A program made the position numbers and the translations under genes. 64,000 nucleotides of DNA from Fenollaria massiliensis. Lineage in GTDB: Bacteria > Bacillota > Clostridia > Tissierellales > Peptoniphilaceae. Shown piece after piece: positions 56,642 through 64,000 of the stretch. The stretch is taken from positions 248,001-312,000 of the forward strand of contig NZ_HG326224.1 of NCBI RefSeq assembly GCF_000312505.2, in the 5' to 3' direction. The notes under the pieces were generated by a model that was given only the letters and a program-made list of their open reading frames with translations, had not been told where the DNA came from and made no database searches. The first letter of the stretch is position 1, and each line of letters starts with the position of its first letter.

Positions 56642-57634
56642 ATGTCAATATTAAATTTAAACGATGCAAATGAAATAAAAAGATACGATGAGTTCCTTAA
56701 AAACTCTAAATATAGTTTTTTGACTCAAGACAGAGCGTGGGCGAAAATTAAAAATAATTGGTCTGAAGACTATGTTTATTTAGAAAATAATGGTGAGATA
56801 GTTGCTGCTATGAGCATACTATCTATCAAGGCAATAGATGGAAAGTGGCTTCTTTATGCCAATCGCGGACCTGTCTGCGATATATATGATAAAGATACTG
56901 TATTAGCCTTAGTAGATGAAGCGAAAAAATTAGATAAGTTTAAAGACACATTTTTATTAAGATTTGACCCAGCCATTGCCTATGATGATAAACTTACCCG
57001 TTTATATAAGGATACAGAATTAAAAATAAGAACGAGAGGCGCTGATGAACACAGCTTTATTCAGCCAAGAAGGAATGCCATCATAGATATAAGTAAAAGT
57101 GAGGACGATGTTTTAGCAGGCTTCCACTCAAAAACGCGCTACAACATACGCCTAAGCTACAGAAAAGGCGTTACTACAAGGATTTCACAAAGTGATGAGG
57201 ACCTAAATACCTTCTTCGAAGAAACTAAGGTTATGGCTGAGCGTAACGGCATCACATACAGACCAAAGGATTATTTCAAGAGACTTATAGATAATTACGA
57301 CGCTAAGATATTTTTATCAGACTATGAAGGAACTCCTCTATCGAGCGCAATACTCATTATGTATAAGGAATACGCTTGGTATATGTATGGCGCTTCAAAC
57401 AATCTTCACAGAAATTTTATGCCAAACTATCAAATGCAGTGGGAAATGATTAAGTATGCGAAGGAGCATGGCGCTAAGAAATATGATTTCGGCGGCATTT
57501 TTAAGCTTGACGATGAAGATGGTCTATATAGATTCAAAAGAGGTTTCTTAAACGAAGAAGACTTTACCGAGTTTATAGGTGAGTTTGACTTAGTTTTAGA
57601 TGAAGAAGCATATAAAAAATATTTAGAAAAATAA
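56642..57634 (+). CDS. FemAB-family peptidoglycan aminoacyltransferase
   Basis: 330 residues with two GNAT-like halves and Y-D-F-G-G-I-F near 280, a FemABX hallmark. R-N-A-I-I-D-I-S near 141 and S-A-I-L-I-M-Y near 240. Such enzymes add amino acids from tRNA to the lipid II side chain to build cross-bridges; no FemAB coiled coil is seen, so the short type. Which residue is added is unknown. Fits the PBP and amidase in the region. Confidence 0.85.
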   Translation: MSILNLNDANEIKRYDEFLKNSKYSFLTQDRAWAKIKNNWSEDYVYLENNGEIVAAMSILSIKAIDGKWLLYANRGPVCDIYDKDTVLALVDEAKKLDKFKDTFLLRFDPAIAYDDKLTRLYKDTELKIRTRGADEHSFIQPRRNAIIDISKSEDDVLAGFHSKTRYNIRLSYRKGVTTRISQSDEDLNTFFEETKVMAERNGITYRPKDYFKRLIDNYDAKIFLSDYEGTPLSSAILIMYKEYAWYMYGASNNLHRNFMPNYQMQWEMIKYAKEHGAKKYDFGGIFKLDDEDGLYRFKRGFLNEEDFTEFIGEFDLVLDEEAYKKYLEK

Positions 57635-57646
57635 TTTTTTCATTAA

Positions 57647-57680
57647 AAAGCTCTTCTCACATCAACATGAGAAGAGCTTT
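57647..57680. terminator. Bidirectional terminator between femX and pepA
   Basis: AAAGCTCTTCTCA / TGAGAAGAGCTTT, 13-bp stem, T-rich on the plus side and T-run on the minus side. Confidence 0.9.
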
Positions 57681-57701
57681 ATTTTTATCTAAACAAATAT
57701 T

Positions 57702-59147
57702 TTAGCAAGTATGTTCAGAATTTATTAAATAATAAAGTGTCTTAACTGGAACGCCAGTTGAGCCTTTTTTGTATTGAGCAAAGTCCTTTGAAGTATCTGA
57801 AGTTCCCGCTATGTCCATGTGTATCCATGGAGTTCCTTCCTTAACAAAGTTTTCAAGGAACATACCAGCTGTGATCATACCAGCGCCGCCAGGTACTGAA
57901 TTAAGTAAATCAGTCATAGTTCCCTTAACCATGTCTTTGTACTCATCGTCATTAGGCATTACCCATAGCTTTTCATCAGCTTTTTTAGATGCTTCGTTCA
58001 TTTCATTCATAAACTCATCGTTATTTGTTACAACTCCAGTTCTATATGAACCAAGTGCAACTACACAAGCGCCTGTAAGTGTAGCTAAATCAACTACTCT
58101 GTCAGCTTTAAGCTTGTCACATGCATAGTAGATAGCATCAGCAAGAGTAAGTCTACCCTCAGCGTCAGTATTAGCTACTTCTATAGTCTTGCCAGACATT
58201 GATCCGATTAAGTCGCCAGTCTTATAAGCTTTGCCAGAAATTAAGTTTTCGCATGAAGCAACGACTGCTACAACGTTCTTCTTAACTTTGTTCTTTGCAA
58301 TAGCGTGCATTGCGCCTATAACTGCACCTGCTCCGCCCATGTCCATGTGCATTGTAGCCATGCCTTGTGGATGCTTGATGCAATATCCGCCTGAGTCATA
58401 TGTTAAGCCCTTACCAACAAGTGCAGTAAGTTTATCGCCTGCTTCACCATTCATATATTTCATAACAATTAGCTTAGGCTCTTTGTCTGAACCAACTGCA
58501 ACTGCTAAGAATGCCTTCATACCAAGTTCTTCTATCTCTTTTTTGCCATAAATTTCAACAGTAACTCCAAGCGGCTCAAGGTCTTCCTTAGCTCTATTAG
58601 CTAAAACTTCTGGATACATGTCAATTGCTGGTGTATTGACTAAATCCTTTGTTAGTGAATATCCTTCGGCAATGTTAAGAGCCTCTTCAACAGCTTCCTT
58701 AGCCTTATCTTTCTTGTTCTCAATAACTTCTATATTTATAGTTCCAAGCTTTGTTGGCTTATTATCATCAGATAAATATTTATCAAAATCATAGTCAAAG
58801 CATGCAAGGCCATCAACTATAGCTTTCATAGTAGTCTTGTAGCAAAGACCATCAAGCTTTTTATTGAAAATGATGTTTGCGTCTTTAATCTTGTACTTTC
58901 TAAGTGCCTTAGCTAATTCAAAGAAAGCTACTATAATTTTCTTTGTAGTGATCTCATTCTTTTTACCAAGACCAAGATAAATTATTTCATCTTCGCCAAG
59001 CTTTGCAAATACTTCGCTAGCCTTACCTGTAAAGTATTCTTTTTCTACTAGAGCATCAAGCCCTACTGATTTTTCAAAAAAATCTCTTTCATCTTCAAAT
59101 ACTGGTAATACCTTGATACCATTTTTTTCATTTAGTGTAATTTTCAT
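57702..59147 (-). CDS. pepA: Leucyl aminopeptidase (M17)
   Basis: 481 residues. C-terminal catalytic part: V-G-K-G-L-T-Y-D-S-G-G (about 240-250), D-M-G-G-A-G-A-V, and N-T-D-A-E-G-R-L, the M17 metal and Arg motif. N-terminal macrodomain-like part (1-150). Cleaves N-terminal residues from peptides, maybe those brought in by Opp. TAATG contact with the RdgB-HD gene. Confidence 0.93.
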   Translation of the reverse strand: MKITLNEKNGIKVLPVFEDERDFFEKSVGLDALVEKEYFTGKASEVFAKLGEDEIIYLGLGKKNEITTKKIIVAFFELAKALRKYKIKDANIIFNKKLDGLCYKTTMKAIVDGLACFDYDFDKYLSDDNKPTKLGTINIEVIENKKDKAKEAVEEALNIAEGYSLTKDLVNTPAIDMYPEVLANRAKEDLEPLGVTVEIYGKKEIEELGMKAFLAVAVGSDKEPKLIVMKYMNGEAGDKLTALVGKGLTYDSGGYCIKHPQGMATMHMDMGGAGAVIGAMHAIAKNKVKKNVVAVVASCENLISGKAYKTGDLIGSMSGKTIEVANTDAEGRLTLADAIYYACDKLKADRVVDLATLTGACVVALGSYRTGVVTNNDEFMNEMNEASKKADEKLWVMPNDDEYKDMVKGTMTDLLNSVPGGAGMITAGMFLENFVKEGTPWIHMDIAGTSDTSKDFAQYKKGSTGVPVKTLYYLINSEHTC

Positions 59148-60313
59148 TAAATCATCTCCTCTTTCTTAAATTGACTTTCTACATAATCCAAAACAAAATC
59201 ATACATTTCGTCTGAATATATCTTTATAGGTGCCATCCTCTTAAGAACGGCTTCCTTTGTTATCTTGTGATCTTGCCAAGAGTGCGAGTTAAATGCAAAA
59301 TGCATCAAAAGTGGTTGAAACCTATCAAGAGCATTCGCGTATTTTGCTTCATTTGTCTCAGCCGCCTCAAACTCTTCCCAATATTTTCTAAGCTCAGCGC
59401 CTAATGAATCAAGCTTTGAATATAATTTATCAGCCGCAGCACTCTCTCTTTGCTTCTTGCTCTCATTGCCCTTAGTGTCGTAGCAATATGTGTCGCCAGC
59501 GTATATCTCAATCAAATCATGATACAAAAGTAATACCGCCGTTTTATTTGCATCAACCTCAAACTTGCCCATGTTCTTAAAAACCGGCGCAAGAACTGCC
59601 GCATGAAAACTGTGTTCAGCATCATTCTCTCTTCGTGAGCCATCAGCAATCTTATTTACTCTGAAAATATTTTTCATCTCATCAAGCGTCAAAGCAAAGT
59701 CTACTTTTTTATATAGTTCCTTATGTTTTTCTTCAAGTAAGATCTTTTCCTTAATATCTTCTAAAGCTCTTTTTCTGTGCGAAAACTTATTTTTCTCTTC
59801 AGTACCTATCTCAGCATAAGTCTTGTCATGACCCTTTGGTAAAAAGAGTGGATCGTAGCCAAAACCACCTGTGCCTCTGTATTCATAAAGTATCTCACCA
59901 TCGACATTGCCATGTCCATAAAAAACTTTATTGTCTTCATCTATAAAACAGATGACACTCTTGAAGTGAGCTGTTCTGTCTCTTCCCTCAAGATTTTTGA
60001 GTAAAAGATCGTTGTTCTTATGGTCATCACCGTGCTCGCCAGCGTAACGAGCCGAATAAATGCCTGGCTCGCCATAAAGTCCATCGCAGAAAAGGCCTGA
60101 GTCGTCGCTAATAACAGCGCAGTCCACCATATCACGAAGAGCCTTCGCCTTGATGTAGGCATTCTCCTCTAATGTAGTGCCTGTCTCATCGACATCGAAA
60201 TCATCTATGCCAGCCTCTTTTTTAGAAAGAACTTCGTAACCTAGCTCGTGAAATATTAATTTAATCTCTTTTAATTTGTTTTGATTGTTTGTTGAAACAA
60301 TAACTTTTTTCAT
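59147..60313 (-). CDS. rdgB: Non-canonical purine NTP pyrophosphatase (RdgB) fused to an HD domain
   Basis: 388 residues. RdgB part (1-195): S-T-N-N-Q-N-K-L (7-14), S-D-D-S-G-L (69-74, D70), F-G-Y-D-P (151-155), S-H-R (178-180); it removes dITP/XTP. HD part (205-388): E-H-S near 233-235, L-Y-H-D-L-I-E near 263-269 (H265, D266), later A-N-A-L-D-R-F near 330; pattern like 5'-nucleotidase YfbR (HD_3). The fusion could join NTP cleaning to nucleoside monophosphate dephosphorylation. Overlap with pepA. Confidence 0.92.
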   Translation of the reverse strand: MKKVIVSTNNQNKLKEIKLIFHELGYEVLSKKEAGIDDFDVDETGTTLEENAYIKAKALRDMVDCAVISDDSGLFCDGLYGEPGIYSARYAGEHGDDHKNNDLLLKNLEGRDRTAHFKSVICFIDEDNKVFYGHGNVDGEILYEYRGTGGFGYDPLFLPKGHDKTYAEIGTEEKNKFSHRKRALEDIKEKILLEEKHKELYKKVDFALTLDEMKNIFRVNKIADGSRRENDAEHSFHAAVLAPVFKNMGKFEVDANKTAVLLLYHDLIEIYAGDTYCYDTKGNESKKQRESAAADKLYSKLDSLGAELRKYWEEFEAAETNEAKYANALDRFQPLLMHFAFNSHSWQDHKITKEAVLKRMAPIKIYSDEMYDFVLDYVESQFKKEEMI

Positions 60314-60322
60314 AAATAACCT

Positions 60323-62155
60323 CTAATAATAATTGTTCAAATAATCTACGATGCCGTTAAATAAACCATCAACCATCTTATCAAGGTAGGCTTGGCTCTT
60401 TAAAAGTGCTAGCCCCTTCTTACTCGATAAGAATTCCATCTCAAGCAGAGCCGCCGGCATGTTCGTATTTCTTGTAACAACGTAGGCGCCTTCTTTAAGA
60501 CCGCGTCCCTTGTTGCCAACAAGTTCGCCAACAGCATTTAAAATGCAATTTGCAAATTCAGTTTGCTTTCTAGTCTTGTTCTTATGCTTTGCTTCACTCG
60601 AGTAAAGAACCTCAAAGCCAGATGCAGCTGGTGAATCAGCAACATTCGCATGAATACTTATAAATACATCTGCGTTAACACTATTAGCCATCTTGGCTCT
60701 TTCGAAAATATCAACATATTCATCGATAGTATCATTAGTTTTCATGACATTGTAGCCTGCAGCCTTAAGTTTTGCCTCCAAAGCTCTAGCAACTATCGGA
60801 ATAAAGTCAACTTCACTAGAACCATCAATCTTTGATACTCCTCCTGGGTCCTTTCCTCCATGACCCGGGTCAATCATGATTAGATAATCAGATGGCTTGC
60901 TATTAACTATCCTACTTAGTCTTAGACTATAGTCAGCGTCCCTGTCATCACTTTTTTCTACAAGTGCATTTCTCACTAGATTTATGGTGAATGTATATCC
61001 ATTGGCCGCTTTTTCAATCACAAGCGAGCTTATAAATGGATCCTTAAATTTCTCAGTGCCAGTCTCTATATCTTTATTAGTCTCAACGCTCATGGTAATA
61101 GTTTTTCTTAAATCATCATAAGTATGCTCAGAGACCCTTCCCTCAGTATTTTTTATAGCAAAATTTCTGCCATCGTATGAATAAAAGCTCTTCATCGATT
61201 TTTTGATATAAAATACAAGTCCATCGTTCGTTTCATCAATTTGATAATCTATGGCGCTATCTTCAAGATCCATAACTATCCTAACATTCTTATCAGACTT
61301 AGATGTGTCATTGTCAGCGAATTGACTCGCTCTAATGCCTTTGATGCCATTCATTACAATACTGTATTCCCTATAAAGCTCTGGATCATCAAAGATTGCT
61401 TTTTCAAAATCAAGTACAAGCCTATCTGGATTATCAAGCTTAGTCACTTTGTACTTGCCCTTTAAGCCTTGGAATAAGACCGCGTCTTTGTCATTATATC
61501 TAGTTAAAACTACATTCGTTAGATGAGCATAGCCATCCGGATTTGGTTTTATGCTTGGATTGCCATTTGCATTAGGATTTGGTTTTATCGCATCATTGTC
61601 AGGCTTGATTTGATCAGGCTCTTCCTCGCCGCTCGGTAAGATAATAACATCATTTGTATCCTCTTCTATAATCGTATTTGTATTGATTATGGCAGTTTGA
61701 GATTTATTGTTCCATGATACATCATAGCCAAAAAGCTCAGATATAAGTCTTAGAGGAACATAAGTTCTTGCACTCCCACCACTAACTCTAACAAGTCTTG
61801 GTGTATAAGCCTTTTCAATAGCTTTTTCAGCGCCGTTAATAGTCGCCACAGCCTTGTCTATAGTCAAGACTATGCTCTTATCAGCCAAAGATATAGTAGC
61901 CGCTTGATTTTTGCTGTTCCAATCAACACTCGCGCCAAAAGTTTCAGATAAGAATCTGATTGGAACAAGAGTCCTCTTTTGATAGATAAAACTTGGCATC
62001 TCCTTACTTACCTTGTTTTCTCCATCTACCTTTACATTGATTAATGTTGCCTTATAATTTTTATTTGATATCTTTATATTAACGTTTTTTGCATAAGCAC
62101 TTTTTGTAGTAAAAACGCAAAAAATAAAAATCAGTCCTAAAATAATTTTTTTCAT
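60323..62155 (-). CDS. N-acetylmuramoyl-L-alanine amidase with copper-amine-oxidase-like N-terminal domains
   Basis: 610 residues from ATG 62155 (AGGAGG, 7 bases). Signal peptide 1-22, then a Cu_amine_oxidN1 pair with L-V-P-I-R-F-L-S-E-T-F and Y-V-P-L-R-L-I-S-E-L-F, a Asn/Pro linker, an AMIN-like part, then Amidase_3 with D-P-G-H-G-G near 427, S-I-H-A-N near 500 and L-E-M-E-F near 575. Zinc amidase cutting peptide from MurNAc. 9 bases upstream of rdgB. Confidence 0.92.
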   Translation of the reverse strand: MKKIILGLIFIFCVFTTKSAYAKNVNIKISNKNYKATLINVKVDGENKVSKEMPSFIYQKRTLVPIRFLSETFGASVDWNSKNQAATISLADKSIVLTIDKAVATINGAEKAIEKAYTPRLVRVSGGSARTYVPLRLISELFGYDVSWNNKSQTAIINTNTIIEEDTNDVIILPSGEEEPDQIKPDNDAIKPNPNANGNPSIKPNPDGYAHLTNVVLTRYNDKDAVLFQGLKGKYKVTKLDNPDRLVLDFEKAIFDDPELYREYSIVMNGIKGIRASQFADNDTSKSDKNVRIVMDLEDSAIDYQIDETNDGLVFYIKKSMKSFYSYDGRNFAIKNTEGRVSEHTYDDLRKTITMSVETNKDIETGTEKFKDPFISSLVIEKAANGYTFTINLVRNALVEKSDDRDADYSLRLSRIVNSKPSDYLIMIDPGHGGKDPGGVSKIDGSSEVDFIPIVARALEAKLKAAGYNVMKTNDTIDEYVDIFERAKMANSVNADVFISIHANVADSPAASGFEVLYSSEAKHKNKTRKQTEFANCILNAVGELVGNKGRGLKEGAYVVTRNTNMPAALLEMEFLSSKKGLALLKSQAYLDKMVDGLFNGIVDYLNNYY

Positions 62156-62315
62156 AGCTATGCCTCCTATTAATATGTTAACATCAATGAGAGTAAATTG
62201 CAAGCATTTACGTATACTGTTACATAAATTTAATAAATTAAATTGCTTATATTAAATAATTTTAAATTATTATCCTCTTGCAATTATTTTTCTTTCAAAA
62301 TTATCAATCACAAGG

Positions 62316-62347
62316 CATAAAAAAGACACATCTTCCAATGTGCCTTT
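62316..62347 (-). terminator. Terminator of gatAB
   Basis: Minus-strand AAAGGCACAT / ATGTGTCTTT (62338-62347 and 62322-62331) plus T-run; a 10-bp stem with one G-U pair. Confidence 0.85.
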
Positions 62348-62359
62348 CATGTTATACTA

Positions 62360-63787
62360 TTAATTTAGTTTTTTATTTAATAATTCGTTTATGATTTGTG
62401 GATTGCCCTTGCCCTTCATCTCTTTCATTACTTGACCAACTAAGAAACCAAAGGCTCTCGACTTGCCATTCTTAAAGTCTTCGATTGATTGTGGGTTTGC
62501 TTCAAGAACTTTATCAACTACTGCTTCTATAGCTCCTTCGTCTGTTACTTGAACTAATCCAAGTCTCTTTACGATTGCTTCAGGATCTTCTGGCGCCTTG
62601 AACATCTCTTGTAAAACTTTCTTTCCAGCGTTATTATTAATCTTATTTGTCTTAACAAGTGTAAGTAGTTTTTCAAGGTCATTTATTGCAAATGGCATTT
62701 GATCTATGCTCTTGTTATCTTCTTTAAGTCTTCTTAGTACATCGCCTAATAGCCAGTTAAGCGCTATAGCGTTGTCGCCAACTTTCTTTGCAAGCTCTTC
62801 GTAATAATTTGCAAGGCTCACATCAAGGCTAAGTGTCTTAGCATCGTCTTTGCTAATGCCATAGTCTTTCATTAGTCTAGTGATTTTTTCATCTGGAAGC
62901 TCTGGCATTTCTTTTCTAACTGCGTCTATCATTTCGTCAGGTATATCCATTGGCGGAATATCGCCATCTGGTGCGTATCTATAGTCATTTGCCTTAATTT
63001 TTTCTCTCATCAAGATGGATTCGCCCTTAAGTTCATCCCATCTCCTTGTTTCTTTCTTAGTGTTTTCGCCTTTTTCAAGAAGTGCGATATGTCTTGATAC
63101 TTCAAATTCTATGGCTTTTTCAACACCTCTGAATGAACCGATATTTTTAATTTCTGAAATATTTGTCTTAACTCCAGTTTCTGTGTCGGCCACATTGACA
63201 TTAACATCGCATCTTAGTGAACCTTCTTCCATCTTACCATCAGAAACGCCTAGATAAATAACTGTTGCCTTAAGTTTTTCCAAAAATTCTCTCGCTTCTT
63301 TAGCTGAGTTCATGTCTGGATAAGTAACTATCTCTATAAGAGGGACGCCGCTTCTGTTGTAGTCAAGAAGTGTTTCGCCTTTATCAGTGTGAAGTGACTT
63401 ACCTGTATCTTCTTCGACGTGTATTCTGATTAATCTAATCTTTTTGTCATTGCCATCTTCATCCTCGATATTTATATTACCTTCGTAGCATAAAGGAAGC
63501 TCATCTTGTGTTATTTGGTAGCCTTTAACAAGGTCTGCGTAGAAATAGCTCTTTCTATCGAATCTAGTGTGCTGATGAATTTTGCAGTTCATAGCAAGTC
63601 CTGCCTTGATTGCGAAATTGATTGCCTCTTTATTAACTTGTGGCAAAGCTCCTGGAAGTCCTAGACATATAGGACAAACATTGGTGTTTGCTTCTTCACC
63701 AAATTCATTCTTACAATGACAGAACATCTTTGTCTTTGTCTTTAGCTCGACGTGTATCTCAAGCCCGATTATAGTTTTATAAGCCAT
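62360..63787 (-). CDS. gatB: Asp-tRNA(Asn)/Glu-tRNA(Gln) amidotransferase subunit B
   Basis: 475 residues. G-L-E-I-H-V-E-L-K-T near 8, zinc-type C-x-C pair near 23-40 (C-H-C and C-P-I-C), and a C-terminal YqeY-like helical domain. Forms Gln-tRNA and/or Asn-tRNA with GatA and GatC. ATG follows directly after the gatA stop. Confidence 0.97.
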   Translation of the reverse strand: MAYKTIIGLEIHVELKTKTKMFCHCKNEFGEEANTNVCPICLGLPGALPQVNKEAINFAIKAGLAMNCKIHQHTRFDRKSYFYADLVKGYQITQDELPLCYEGNINIEDEDGNDKKIRLIRIHVEEDTGKSLHTDKGETLLDYNRSGVPLIEIVTYPDMNSAKEAREFLEKLKATVIYLGVSDGKMEEGSLRCDVNVNVADTETGVKTNISEIKNIGSFRGVEKAIEFEVSRHIALLEKGENTKKETRRWDELKGESILMREKIKANDYRYAPDGDIPPMDIPDEMIDAVRKEMPELPDEKITRLMKDYGISKDDAKTLSLDVSLANYYEELAKKVGDNAIALNWLLGDVLRRLKEDNKSIDQMPFAINDLEKLLTLVKTNKINNNAGKKVLQEMFKAPEDPEAIVKRLGLVQVTDEGAIEAVVDKVLEANPQSIEDFKNGKSRAFGFLVGQVMKEMKGKGNPQIINELLNKKLN

Positions 63788-64000
63788 CTACTTCACCAAC
63801 CCTTCATAAGCATAAGCAATCTTGATAAGTTTGTTGTCTTCTAAGTTATCGCATATAAATTCCATGCCTGAATTTAATATATGTTCTTTAGTGCTTGGAA
63901 CGGATATGCCGCAGTTGCCTGCTATATTAACTGGCACTGTGTATTTGTCTGCGTTATACATCTTGATTGGATCGTTGATATTTGTTCCAATTTCAAATGG
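63788..64000 (-). CDS. gatA: Amidotransferase subunit A, C-terminal end only
   Basis: The last 70 codons are in the window: P-F-E-I-G-T-N-I-N-D-P and V-N-I-A-G-N-C-G-I-S-V-P, typical of GatA's amidase end. The rest lies beyond the right edge. Ends directly before gatB. Confidence 0.93.
   Translation of the reverse strand, partial: PFEIGTNINDPIKMYNADKYTVPVNIAGNCGISVPSTKEHILNSGMEFICDNLEDNKLIKIAYAYEGLVK

Overview
The window reads as one AT-rich, low-GC Gram-positive chromosome segment with compact operons, mostly on the minus strand. Gene content suggests an anaerobic Clostridia/Tissierellia-type Firmicute, perhaps near Peptoniphilaceae: a SCIFF peptide with its radical SAM maturase, HrcA/CIRCE heat-shock control, GatAB amidotransferase, NH3-dependent NadE, GlpX-type fructose bisphosphatase, ECF transporters and consensus sigma-A promoters. 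The family-level placement is inference. No rRNA, tRNA, CRISPR array, prophage or plasmid replication gene was recognised.

Layout. 1-4950: translation/transcription operon rimP-nusA-rnpM(ylxR)-infB-rbfA-nrnA (minus), with a hairpin in its leader. 4957-8877: nitroreductase-transaldolase-glpX-rho, with rho frameshifted. 8925-10778: a UvrD-like helicase (plus). 10777-12070: two small membrane/exported proteins. 12179-12880: an IS200/IS605-type element with matching end palindromes and a broken tnpA. 12887-20482: an oligopeptide ABC transporter operon oppA-oppB-oppC-oppD-oppF plus a small membrane protein. Its OppC carries a seven-unit RCC1-like propeller and its OppF a long charged helical insert. 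20534-25252: deoC, a DUF1461-like protein, yebC, nadE, yigZ, hflX. 25253-34189: an accessory-looking block with an exonuclease-BRCT protein, an ECF-type importer (S, T, fused A), a pair of ABC exporter-like half-transporters, a TetR regulator with repeated operator-like sites, and gene scraps at both edges. 34190-38626: a GNAT-like protein, a class A PBP and a membrane-anchored protein. 38637-43414: folD, secF, secD, then the SCIFF maturase and SCIFF peptide. 43401-52231: yqeY/rpsU, hinT-mtaB-rsmE-prmA-dnaJ, and the CIRCE-controlled hrcA-grpE-dnaK operon, with grpE frameshifted. 52291-56547: HD hydrolase, hemW, lepA, lepB. 56592-57634: a FemAB-family protein. 57647-62155: amidase, an RdgB-HD fusion, leucyl aminopeptidase. 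62316-64000: gatB and the 3' end of gatA.

Three conserved genes (rho, ecfT, grpE) are each broken by what looks like a single-base indel in a homopolymer. That pattern points to read or assembly error at least as much as to real gene loss. The most unusual biology is the modified opp operon: a beta-propeller on the outer face of one permease subunit and a coiled-coil-like insert in one ATPase. Next are the dITPase-HD hydrolase fusion, the TetR/ECF/exporter block with matched operators, and a possible small structured RNA beside it.
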